A DNA stretch of 19,208 bases from DATDOY01 sp035293045. Its GTDB lineage: Bacteria; Actinomycetota; Acidimicrobiia; IMCC26256; JACPCJ01. The notes beneath the pieces are model-generated. The model made no database searches. It saw only the letters and a list, made by a program, of their open reading frames with translations, and had not been told where the DNA came from. Position 1 is the stretch's first letter. Every line of letters begins with the position of its first letter. Made by a program: the position numbers and the translations under genes. The stretch spans positions 1 through 19,208 of the forward strand of contig DATDOY010000275.1 in the NCBI GenBank assembly GCA_035293045.1, in the 5' to 3' direction. Of this stretch, positions 1-7,241 are shown piece after piece.

Positions 1-2
1 AC

Positions 3-1097
3 GCCCTCGTTGTCACTGGGGTCGGCTGGGACGGCCTGCGCGAGCCCGCCGACATCATCGACTGCGGCAACTCCGGGACCACGGTCCGCATCGGCCTGGG
101 GTATCTCGCCGGGCGACCGGGCTACGCCGTCCTCACGGGCGACGCGTCGATCGCTCGTCGACCGATGTTGCGGGTGGTCGAGCCGCTTCGAGCCATGGGG
201 GCGACGATCGACGGCAGGGACGCTGGGGCGTTGACGCCCCTCAGCATCCGCGGCGGCAACCTGCGCGGCGGGCGACACGACCTCGCGGTGGCGAGCGCCC
301 AGGTGAAGTCGGCGCTGCTGTTTGCCGGACTCCAAGCGTCCGGGGTCACCGAGATTGCGTCGCCGGCGCGCAGCCGGGATCACACCGAGCGCATGTTCAT
401 GGGCCTCGGCCTCCCGGTGTCAGAGGACGACGCGGTCGTGCGCGTGGAAGCGGCGGACGTGCCGGCGTTCGAGATCGACGTTCCCGGCGACGCGTCGTCC
501 GCGGCGTTCTGGATCGTGGCCGCGCTCGTCACCCCTGGATCGGAGGTCGTCGTCGAGGGGGTTTCGCTCAACCCGACCCGCGTCCACTTTGTCGAGGTCC
601 TTCGGCGCATGGGAGCCGCCATCGAGATCGACGTCCAGGGGGAGTCGTGCGGCGAGCCGTTCGGAACCATCACCGCGTCGACGTCGGAGCTCACCGGCAC
701 GTTGATCGCAGGCGACGAGATCCCCTTGGTGCTCGATGAGATTCCCGCCCTCGCGGTGGCCGGGGCGTTCGCCGAGGGGCCCACCGAGGTCCGCGACGCC
801 GATGAACTCGTGGTGAAAGAGAGCGACCGCATCGGCGCCATCCATCAAGAGCTTTCCCAAATGGGCGTCGGCGTCGAAGCCCGCCGCGACGGCCTGCTCA
901 TCCAGGGAGGACGCCCCTTGGCGGCGCGATTCAAGTCGCACGGGGACCATCGCATCGCCATGGCCGCCGCGACCGCCGCTCTCGGTTGCGAGGGCGAGTC
1001 GCAGATTCAGGGCTGGGCGGCCGTGGCCACGTCGTACCCCGGTTTCAGCGCCGACCTCGAGGCGCTCACCGGCTACGCGATGGAGGAGTTCGCATGA
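3..1097 (+). CDS. aroA: 3-phosphoshikimate 1-carboxyvinyltransferase (EPSP synthase), 5'-truncated by window edge
   Basis: EPSP synthase joins shikimate-3-phosphate and phosphoenolpyruvate in the sixth step of the shikimate pathway, in the cytoplasm. The frame is open from the first bases of the window, so the true start lies upstream; about 364 residues are visible against roughly 430 in the family. The phosphate-binding motif GNSGTT is encoded near base 70. Further hallmarks are SRDHTERM, the DEIPALA segment with the catalytic Asp, the VKESDR motif and HGDHRIAMA near the C-terminus. The stop TGA overlaps the cmk start in an ATGA junction, so the two are translationally coupled. Identity is secure; only the N-terminus is missing. 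Confidence 0.96.
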   Translation, partial: ALVVTGVGWDGLREPADIIDCGNSGTTVRIGLGYLAGRPGYAVLTGDASIARRPMLRVVEPLRAMGATIDGRDAGALTPLSIRGGNLRGGRHDLAVASAQVKSALLFAGLQASGVTEIASPARSRDHTERMFMGLGLPVSEDDAVVRVEAADVPAFEIDVPGDASSAAFWIVAALVTPGSEVVVEGVSLNPTRVHFVEVLRRMGAAIEIDVQGESCGEPFGTITASTSELTGTLIAGDEIPLVLDEIPALAVAGAFAEGPTEVRDADELVVKESDRIGAIHQELSQMGVGVEARRDGLLIQGGRPLAARFKSHGDHRIAMAAATAALGCEGESQIQGWAAVATSYPGFSADLEALTGYAMEEFA

Positions 1098-1756
1098 CCA
1101 TCATCGTGGCGCTCGACGGGCCGGCGGGAGCGGGGAAGTCAACGGTCGCCCGGGCGGTCGCAGCCGCGCTCGGCCTCGAGGTCCTCGATACGGGTGCGAT
1201 GTACCGGGCGGTGACATACGCAGTGCTCAAAGCCGGTGTGCTCCTCGAGGACGGACGGGCGGCAACGGAGATCGCCGAAGCGACCGAGATCGAGGTGGCG
1301 GAACGCGTGACGGTGGATGGCGTCGACGCCACCGACGCCATCCGGGGGCCGGAGGTGAGCGCCGCCGTGTCGATCGTGTCGGCGCATCCCGGGGTGCGTG
1401 AGCAGATGGTGGCGCGCCAACGAGCGTGGGCCGAAGCCCACGGGGGAGGGGTGATCGAAGGCCGGGATATCGGCACGGTGGTGTTTCCCGACGCGCCCGT
1501 GAAGGTGTTCTTGACCGCCGACCCCGCTGTCCGCGCGTCGCGCCGACAAGGGGACGAGGCGGCGGCCGCCCGCTCCGTCGACGTGGCGGTGGTCCGGGCC
1601 GACCTCGACCGTCGCGACCACCTCGATTCGACCCGGGCGATTGCACCGCTCCAGTCCGCCCCTGGCGCCCTCGTCGTGGACACCACCGACATGACGGTGG
1701 AAGACGTGGTGGCCGCCATCCTCGCCGGTGTCGGTCGTGCAGGATTGGCGTCGTGA
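1094..1756 (+). CDS. cmk: cytidylate kinase (CMP/dCMP kinase)
   Basis: Cytidylate kinase phosphorylates CMP and dCMP with ATP, supplying CTP and dCTP precursors. The protein has 220 residues, normal for bacterial Cmk. It opens with a beta strand and the P-loop GPAGAGKST (residues 9-17), followed by LDTGAMYRAVTY, which is the nucleotide-monophosphate-binding region typical of Cmk. IEGRDIGTVVFPDA and the LTADPAVRASRR segment are also family hallmarks. The ATG at 1094 overlaps the aroA stop, and its own stop overlaps the plsC start (GTGA), so this is the middle gene of an aroA-cmk-plsC operon. A longer in-frame start upstream would lie inside aroA and is not needed. Confidence 0.96.
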   Translation: MTIIVALDGPAGAGKSTVARAVAAALGLEVLDTGAMYRAVTYAVLKAGVLLEDGRAATEIAEATEIEVAERVTVDGVDATDAIRGPEVSAAVSIVSAHPGVREQMVARQRAWAEAHGGGVIEGRDIGTVVFPDAPVKVFLTADPAVRASRRQGDEAAAARSVDVAVVRADLDRRDHLDSTRAIAPLQSAPGALVVDTTDMTVEDVVAAILAGVGRAGLAS

Positions 1757-2382
1757 TCGGATATCGCATCGTCCGGGGGATCGTGTTCGCCGTGTCGAAG
1801 GCGTTGTGGCGGATTCGCGTTGTCGGCCAGGACCGCTTGCCCCGCACAGGGCCGTACATCCTCGCCCCGTCGCACCGCTCGAACCTCGACTCCTTCTTCG
1901 CTGCGCTCGTGACGAAGCGTCGCGTGCGGTTCATGGCCAAGCGAGAGATCTGGAAGTCGAAGCTGCTCGGACGCATCGTGGGCGGGCTCGGAGCTTTTCC
2001 CGTCGACCGCGGGGGAGTCGACCGAGCTGCGCTGCGGACCGCCGGCGCATGTCTCGATGGGGGCGAGCCGCTGGTGGTATTCCCCGAAGGCACGCGCCGG
2101 TTCGGGCCGCTCATCGAGGATCTGCACGACGGCGCCGCATACCTCGCGACCCACCACGGAGTCCCTGTCGTCCCCATTGGGATCGCCGGAAGCGAGGAGA
2201 TCCTGGCCAAGGGTGCGAAGCTGCCCAAGCTCAAGCCGGTGCTGTTGGTGATCGGCGAGCCGCTCGAACGTCCCCGGCGGGAGGGCCCGATCCCTCGGTC
2301 GGAGGTCAAGGGGTTCACCGCCGAACTCGCGGTCTCGCTTCAAAAGGCCTTCGACGAAGCCCGGGCGATGCAGGAGCGCTGA
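1753..2382 (+). CDS. plsC: 1-acyl-sn-glycerol-3-phosphate acyltransferase (PlsC family)
   Basis: This enzyme acylates the sn-2 position of lysophosphatidic acid to make phosphatidic acid at the inner membrane face. The protein has 209 residues starting at GTG 1753, which overlaps the cmk stop in a GTGA junction. It shows the catalytic HX4D motif (HRSNLD, residues 41-46), the glycerol-phosphate-binding FPEGTR (110-115) and a late VVPIGI motif, in the PlsC order. The N-terminal stretch is mildly hydrophobic and probably sits against the membrane. It ends 27 bases before the convergent stop of ispH. The acyltransferase family is certain; exact acyl acceptor preference cannot be read from sequence. 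Confidence 0.9.
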   Translation: MIGYRIVRGIVFAVSKALWRIRVVGQDRLPRTGPYILAPSHRSNLDSFFAALVTKRRVRFMAKREIWKSKLLGRIVGGLGAFPVDRGGVDRAALRTAGACLDGGEPLVVFPEGTRRFGPLIEDLHDGAAYLATHHGVPVVPIGIAGSEEILAKGAKLPKLKPVLLVIGEPLERPRREGPIPRSEVKGFTAELAVSLQKAFDEARAMQER

Positions 2383-2409
2383 CCGTCGGCGGCCGTCGCG
2401 GTGCCCGCG

Positions 2410-3513
2410 TCAGAGCACGGCGGAGTGCTCACCAGTCTCAAGAATGTGCGCGTCGATGAGGTCTCGCAATACTGCTGAGGCGTCGACCGATGGGTCGTCG
2501 GCAAACGGCCCGCCGAGCAGCCGCGACTCGGCCGGATCGCCGCCGCAGGCCACGGCGACCGCCGCGTCGAGCGCACCCATCAAGTCGCGGAGCTGGCGCG
2601 GGGGAGGGAAGTACTCGTCCTCGTCGGTGACGTGCACAAGCTCGACCCCTTGCGCAGGGTCGAGCTGCCGGATGACGTCCTCGACAAGTTCCTCGGGCGC
2701 GCTGGCGCCGGCGGTGACGCCCACCACCCGCGCGTCGGCGACCATGGTGAGATCGAGGTCGCGGGCGCGGTTGACGCGCTGGACGGATGGACAGCCAGCC
2801 TCATGGGCGACGCGCTCGAGCGCCAAGGTGTTCGACGAGTTGGCGCTTCCGATCACGACCACGGCGTCGGCGCGCTCAGCGATCGCGCGCAGGGCCGCCT
2901 GGCGGTTCGTCGTGGCGAAGCAGAGATCGTTGCGGGTCGCCGTCCACAGTTGAGGGAACTCATCACGGGCTCGCTCGAGAATGCCTTCCCACTCGGACAA
3001 CGCCAGGGTGGTCTGGGCCAACAGCGCGACCTTGGTGGGGTCCGCCACCGTCGGGGCGGCGGTTCCGAGGTCGTCCTCGGACTGCACGAGACGCATCGCC
3101 GCGGGTGCTTCCGCCAGCGTGCCGACCGCCTCGTCGTGACCCTCGTGGCCGACGTAGAGAATCGTGTAGCCCTTCTTCGCACGGCTCTTCGCCTCGTGGT
3201 GCACCTTGGTGACGAGCGGGCAGACGGCGTCGACGACGAAGGCGCGGTCGGAGGCGGCCCGGACCACCTCCGGCGACGACCCGTGGGCCGAGAGCATCAC
3301 CGGGGCGCCCTCGGGCACGTCGGCGATGTCGTCCACGAAGATCACCCCGAGGCGCCGGAAGCGGTCGACCACGAGCCGGTTGTGAACGATCTCGTGGTAG
3401 CAGTAGACCGGAGGGTCAAAGACGCGCACCATCCACGCCAGCGCCTTGATCGCCATCTCGACCCCCGCACAAAAGCCGCGCGGCTGGGCGAGGAGGACCT
3501 GCTCGACGGGCAT
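2410..3513 (-). CDS. ispH: 4-hydroxy-3-methylbut-2-enyl diphosphate reductase, with C-terminal extension
   Basis: IspH is the last enzyme of the MEP isoprenoid pathway, reducing HMBPP to IPP and DMAPP with a [4Fe-4S] cluster. The three cluster cysteines are visible: C15 in PRGFCAG, C98 in DAVCPL and C198 in DLCFATTN. The substrate-binding histidines are H44 (VHNR), H77 (AHGSS) and H126 followed by E128 (GHDE); the SANSSNT (223-229) and VTAGASAPE motifs are also present. The start ATG 3513 is chosen because MPVEQVLLAQPRGFCAG is the usual N-terminus and because a TANNNT box lies exactly 7 nt upstream. The 367-residue protein is longer than the usual 310-340: after about residue 290 it carries roughly 75 extra residues of unknown role. 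Confidence 0.95.
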   Translation of the reverse strand: MPVEQVLLAQPRGFCAGVEMAIKALAWMVRVFDPPVYCYHEIVHNRLVVDRFRRLGVIFVDDIADVPEGAPVMLSAHGSSPEVVRAASDRAFVVDAVCPLVTKVHHEAKSRAKKGYTILYVGHEGHDEAVGTLAEAPAAMRLVQSEDDLGTAAPTVADPTKVALLAQTTLALSEWEGILERARDEFPQLWTATRNDLCFATTNRQAALRAIAERADAVVVIGSANSSNTLALERVAHEAGCPSVQRVNRARDLDLTMVADARVVGVTAGASAPEELVEDVIRQLDPAQGVELVHVTDEDEYFPPPRQLRDLMGALDAAVAVACGGDPAESRLLGGPFADDPSVDASAVLRDLIDAHILETGEHSAVL

Positions 3514-3520
3514 GATCAGG

Positions 3521-3526
3521 AGGGTA
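3521..3526 (-). promoter_or_regulatory. -10 box TACCCT of ispH, leaderless
   Basis: On the minus strand TACCCT is followed by exactly 7 nt and then the ispH ATG. That is the spacing expected when transcription begins on the start codon itself. No plausible Shine-Dalgarno sequence fits in the gap and no clear -35 box is seen. The promoter call is inference from position and from four other starts with the same layout in this window. Confidence 0.6.
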
Positions 3527-3532
3527 CTTTCG

Positions 3533-3538
3533 TAGACT
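3533..3538 (+). promoter_or_regulatory. -10 box TAGACT of the DUF512-der transcript, leaderless
   Basis: TAGACT (TANNNT) is followed by 6 nt and the ATG at 3545, a 7-nt step from the last box base to the codon region within one base of the ispH layout. It sits only 6 bp from the divergent ispH -10 box, so the two polymerases would compete for the same DNA. The purine-rich AGGAGGG at 3519-3525 is about 20 nt before the ATG, too far to serve as a ribosome binding site. Confidence 0.6.
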
Positions 3539-3544
3539 GGCCCC

Positions 3545-4927
3545 ATGGAAACGACCGCGAGGGTCGTCGCGGTCGCCCCCGGTTCGCCTGCTGAGGCTGC
3601 CGGGATCGTTCCCGGCGATGAATTGGTCACCGTGAACGGTGAAATGCCGCGCGACGTCGTCCGTTATCAACTCCTCGTCGATGAGGCCGAGCTCGCCCTC
3701 GACCTCCGCTGCGACGGCCTCGTGAGGGCGGTCACCATCCGCAAGCGCGAGGGCGAGCCTCTGGGCCTCGAGCTCGAGTCGGCCGTGTTCGACCGCGTCA
3801 GGACGTGCGACAATCACTGCCCCTTCTGCTTCATCTATCAGCTGCCCAAGGGGATGCGTCGGAGTCTCTCTCTGAAAGACGACGACTACCGGCTGTCCTT
3901 TCTTTACGGGAACTTCACGACCCTCACCCGGTTCACGGAAGCCGACCTCGAGCGCACGGTCGATGAGCGTCTCGATCCGCTGTACGTGAGCATTCATGCC
4001 ACCGACCCGAACGTTCGCGCCCGCCTGCTCCGCAATCGTCGCGGAGCGACGAGCCTCCGGTGGCTCCGGCTGCTCCTCGACCATGGCCTCGAGATCCACG
4101 GGCAGGTCGTGCTGTGTCCCGGCCTCAACGACGGCGACGTCCTTGAGCGCACCCTCCTTGGCGTGCTCGATCGCTACCCGGAGTTGGCGACGGTCGCCGT
4201 CGTTCCCGTCGGGGTGAGCGCACACAACACCGAGCCCGACATCCGACCCATGAGCCGGGATGAGGTCGACGCCGCCCTGGACACGATCGAAGCGTGGCAG
4301 GAGCGGTTCGACGACGCCCTCGGCCACCGCATGGTGTTCGCCGCCGACGAGCTGTACCTGCTTGCTGGGCGACCGTTCCCGGCGCTCGAGGCGTACGACG
4401 AATTGGCGCAACACGAGAACGGCATCGGGATGGCTCGCGTGTTCGAGGCCGAGGTGATGGCTCGCCTCGCCGGCGACGATGTGGAGCCGATCGGTTCGCG
4501 CGACGGATTCTTCGCCTGGGTGGAGGGCGCCCCCGCCGACGGGTACCGCGCCCCTCGCAGTGGCGAGGTCGCCGTCCGCCTCCGCTCGAAGCGATCCCGA
4601 CCGGTCGGGATCGTGACGGGAGAGTACGGGGCCGAAGTCATCGAGCCGTTGCTTCCACTGTTGTCGGAGCACGCCGGCGTACCGGTGCGAGCGGTGCCCG
4701 TTCGCAACGACTTCTTCGGCGGCAACATCGGTGTGACGGGCCTCCTCACCGCCACCGACATCCGCGCTCGCCTGGCCGAGGAGCCAGAAGGCGATCGCTA
4801 TCTCCTGCCCGACGTCGCCCTCTCCCGCGACCTGTTTCTCGACGAGGGGACGCTCGGCGATCTTCCGCGCCCAGTGGAGGTCGTCGCGACCAACGGTGTC
4901 GCCCTCGTCGACGCCCTCCGGCCATGA
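3545..4927 (+). CDS. DUF512 family protein: PDZ domain plus radical-SAM-like FeS domain
   Basis: This 460-residue protein belongs to the conserved DUF512 / COG1625 family; no reaction is firmly established for it. Residues 1-55 form a PDZ-like fold (GSPAEAAGIVPGDELVTVNG). Next comes a radical-SAM-type cluster motif CX3CX2C (C88, C92, C95 in RTCDNHCPFCF), then QLPKGMR and LSFLYGNFTTL, which are signatures of this family. The C-terminal third has the DUF512 pattern NDFFGGNIGVTGLLT. The gene stop overlaps the start of der (ATGA), and DUF512 genes are commonly found beside der in other bacteria, so a role linked to ribosome assembly or RNA modification is an inference. Transcription probably starts at the ATG itself. 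Confidence 0.88.
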   Translation: METTARVVAVAPGSPAEAAGIVPGDELVTVNGEMPRDVVRYQLLVDEAELALDLRCDGLVRAVTIRKREGEPLGLELESAVFDRVRTCDNHCPFCFIYQLPKGMRRSLSLKDDDYRLSFLYGNFTTLTRFTEADLERTVDERLDPLYVSIHATDPNVRARLLRNRRGATSLRWLRLLLDHGLEIHGQVVLCPGLNDGDVLERTLLGVLDRYPELATVAVVPVGVSAHNTEPDIRPMSRDEVDAALDTIEAWQERFDDALGHRMVFAADELYLLAGRPFPALEAYDELAQHENGIGMARVFEAEVMARLAGDDVEPIGSRDGFFAWVEGAPADGYRAPRSGEVAVRLRSKRSRPVGIVTGEYGAEVIEPLLPLLSEHAGVPVRAVPVRNDFFGGNIGVTGLLTATDIRARLAEEPEGDRYLLPDVALSRDLFLDEGTLGDLPRPVEVVATNGVALVDALRP

Positions 4928-6246
4928 CCACGCCGGCCCCGCTCCCGCTCGTCGCCGTCGTCGGCCGCCCCAACGTGGGCAAGTCCACGCTCGTCAATCG
5001 CGTCGCCGGCCATCAAGAGGCGATCGTCGAGGAGCGGGCCGGCGTGACCCGCGACCGCCGGGAGTTTGAGGCCGAGTGGCACGGACGCCGTTTCCGGATC
5101 GTGGACACCGGAGGGTGGCTCGCGGAGCGGGACGACCCGCTCACCCGCCAGGTGAGCTCGCAGGCCGAGCGCGCCATCAAGGAAGCCGACGTGATCATCA
5201 TGGTCATCGACGTCACGGTGGGGATCACGGAGGAGGACGCCGCCGTCGCCCGCCTGCTCCAGCGGGCCGACACGCCCATCCTCCTCGCCGCCAACAAGGT
5301 GGACAATGACGTTCGGGAGTATGAGATCTGGGACGCGGTCAAGCTCGGGCTCGGCGACCCCATGCCGCTCTCGGCGATGCACGACCGCGGCGTCTGGGAC
5401 CTGCTCGACACGGTGCGCGGCTTGTTGCCCGAGCCGCTCCACGAGGAGTCAGCGGGCGGCGATCTCAGCGCGTTCGCCGTCGCGATCGTTGGCCGACCGA
5501 ACGTCGGCAAGTCCACGCTGTTCAATCGGCTGGTGGGCGAGGAGCGGGCGATCGTCCACGACATGCCGGGAACCACTCGCGACGCCATCGACGTGCTCAT
5601 CGAGACCGAGGACGGCCCGATCCGCTTCGTCGATACCGCGGGGATGCGGAGAAAGTCGCGGGTTGACGAGGCCACCGAGTACTACGGGCTCGTGCGGTCC
5701 CTGCGGGCCGTGGATCGCGCGGACGCGGCGCTGTTTGTGATCGACACAACCGAGGGGGTCACACACCAGGACCAGAACCTCGCCGAGCGAGTCGACGCGT
5801 CAGGCTGCGCAATGACGATCGTGCTCAACAAGTGGGACGTCGCCTCCGCCGAGCAGCGGACCAGGACGAGCGAAAGCGTCGCCGACCGGCTGGCCTTCAT
5901 CGGGTATGCGCCGGTGCTGCGGATCTCCGCCAAGACCGGCAAGAACGTGAACCGAATCCTGCCGGCGTTGTTTCAGGCCCGCGAGGAATATCACCGCAGG
6001 GTTCCGACCGCCGCCCTCAACCGGGTGCTGCAGGAGGCGCAGCAGCGCCAACCGGCTCCGCTCGACCGCGGCGTGCGACCGCGGGTTCTGTATGCGACCC
6101 AAGGGGCCATCGACCCGCCGACCTTCACACTCTTTGCGAACTACAAGCTCCCGCCGACCTACATGCGGTTCCTCGAACGCACGATTCGCGAAAGCTTCGA
6201 ATTCGGCGCCACGCCTATCAAAGTGAGGGTTCGCCGCCGGACGTAG
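4924..6246 (+). CDS. der: ribosome biogenesis GTPase Der (EngA)
   Basis: Der is an essential tandem GTPase that assists maturation of the 50S subunit. The protein has 440 residues. The first G domain has GRPNVGKST (residues 14-22), DTGGW (61-65) and NKVD (124-127); the second has GRPNVGKST (from residue 190), DTAGM and NKWD. A KH-like C-terminal domain follows, ending in the typical FEFGATPIKVRVRRR. The ATG at 4924 overlaps the stop of the DUF512 gene, so translation is probably coupled. All expected G1-G4 motifs are intact. After the stop there are 60 bases before the next gene, which has its own promoter. Confidence 0.97.
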   Translation: MTTPAPLPLVAVVGRPNVGKSTLVNRVAGHQEAIVEERAGVTRDRREFEAEWHGRRFRIVDTGGWLAERDDPLTRQVSSQAERAIKEADVIIMVIDVTVGITEEDAAVARLLQRADTPILLAANKVDNDVREYEIWDAVKLGLGDPMPLSAMHDRGVWDLLDTVRGLLPEPLHEESAGGDLSAFAVAIVGRPNVGKSTLFNRLVGEERAIVHDMPGTTRDAIDVLIETEDGPIRFVDTAGMRRKSRVDEATEYYGLVRSLRAVDRADAALFVIDTTEGVTHQDQNLAERVDASGCAMTIVLNKWDVASAEQRTRTSESVADRLAFIGYAPVLRISAKTGKNVNRILPALFQAREEYHRRVPTAALNRVLQEAQQRQPAPLDRGVRPRVLYATQGAIDPPTFTLFANYKLPPTYMRFLERTIRESFEFGATPIKVRVRRRT

Positions 6247-6293
6247 ACGCGACGTCGTTGTGTCTGAGGCGGTCCCCACAACGGGTCCGCCGG

Positions 6294-6299
6294 TACGCT
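6294..6299 (+). promoter_or_regulatory. -10 box TACGCT of the HMG-CoA lyase transcript, leaderless
   Basis: TACGCT (TANNNT) is followed by exactly 7 nt and the GTG start at 6307. There is no good ribosome binding site between the box and the GTG. The 60-bp gap after der, with this box at its end, suggests that the lyase-carboxylase-zinc-ribbon genes form a separate transcript with a leaderless first gene. Confidence 0.6.
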
Positions 6300-6306
6300 G
6301 GGCGGC

Positions 6307-7221
6307 GTGCCTGAGCTTCTCGAGCGAGTGTCGATCCGCGAGGTCGGACCTCGTGACGGACTCCAGAACGAGGCCCCCGTGCCCGTGGAGGACCGTGTTC
6401 GTCTGATCAACGCCCTCGCTGCAGCGGGCCTCTCCTGCATCGAGGCTGGCTCGTTCGTGCGCGCCGAGGCCATCCCGCCGATGGCCGGAAGCGACGAGGT
6501 CTTCGCCCGGATCGACCGGGTACCCGGCGTGCGCTACACGGCGTTGGTCCCGAACGCGAAGGGCGCCGAGCTTGCCCTGGCGGCCCGGGCCGACGCCCTC
6601 GAGGTGGTCGTGTCGGCGTCGGAGACCCACAACCGCAAGAACGTGAACCGCACCGTGGGGGAGTCCGTCGACGAGATCGTTCGCGTCGTGACCTTCGCCG
6701 CCGACGCCCGCCTTCCGGTCGAGGCGGTGATCTCCACCGCCTTCGGATGTCCCTACGAAGGCGACGTCGAGCCAGCGACCGTGGTCGCCCTCGCGCGTCG
6801 GCTCCTCGACGTCGGTGTGGAATCGATCTGTCTCGGCGACACCACCGGCATGGCCACGCCGCGCCGGGTCGACGACGTGCTGACCCGCCTCGACCAGGGG
6901 GGCCTGGGCGCCCCCGAGATCGGCCTTCACTTCCACGACACCCGGGGCTCCGGACTCGCCAACGCCCTGACCGCGCTGCGAGCCGGCGCTCGTCGCTTCG
7001 ACGCCTCGATCGGCGGCTTGGGCGGCTGTCCGTATGCTCCGGGGGCGAGCGGCAACATCGCGACCGAGGATCTCGTGCACATGCTGCACGACATGGGCAT
7101 GGAGACGGGCGTCGACCTTGAGGCGTTGATCGAGTGCGCGTTGCTCGCCGAGCGGATCGTGGGCCGCACCCTGCCTGGACAAGTGATGCGGGCCGGCCCG
7201 CGAACGCGATTGGCGTCCTGA
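6307..7221 (+). CDS. mvaB: hydroxymethylglutaryl-CoA lyase family protein
   Basis: HMG-CoA lyase cleaves 3-hydroxy-3-methylglutaryl-CoA to acetyl-CoA and acetoacetate, the last step of leucine breakdown. The 304-residue protein is a DRE-TIM metallolyase: REVGPRDGLQNE holds the catalytic Arg and metal-binding Asp, FGCPYEG and DTTGMATP follow, HFHDTRG carries the two metal histidines, and GGLGGCPYAPGASGN contains the active-site loop Cys. These together fit HMG-CoA lyase better than isopropylmalate or citramalate synthases. The start is GTG 6307, placed 7 nt after a TANNNT box. The acyl-CoA carboxylase gene lies 20 bases downstream, which fits an acyl-CoA catabolic operon. Confidence 0.9.
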   Translation: MPELLERVSIREVGPRDGLQNEAPVPVEDRVRLINALAAAGLSCIEAGSFVRAEAIPPMAGSDEVFARIDRVPGVRYTALVPNAKGAELALAARADALEVVVSASETHNRKNVNRTVGESVDEIVRVVTFAADARLPVEAVISTAFGCPYEGDVEPATVVALARRLLDVGVESICLGDTTGMATPRRVDDVLTRLDQGGLGAPEIGLHFHDTRGSGLANALTALRAGARRFDASIGGLGGCPYAPGASGNIATEDLVHMLHDMGMETGVDLEALIECALLAERIVGRTLPGQVMRAGPRTRLAS

Positions 7222-7241
7222 CCGACGATGAGGATCCGGCG

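Noticed and set aside
1066..2343. 425-codon minus-strand open frame opposite cmk and plsC
   Set aside because: Low-complexity Arg/Ser/Thr-rich translation; the sense strand holds two certain genes.
2632..3594. 320-codon plus-strand open frame opposite ispH
   Set aside because: The minus strand encodes a complete IspH with all cluster cysteines.
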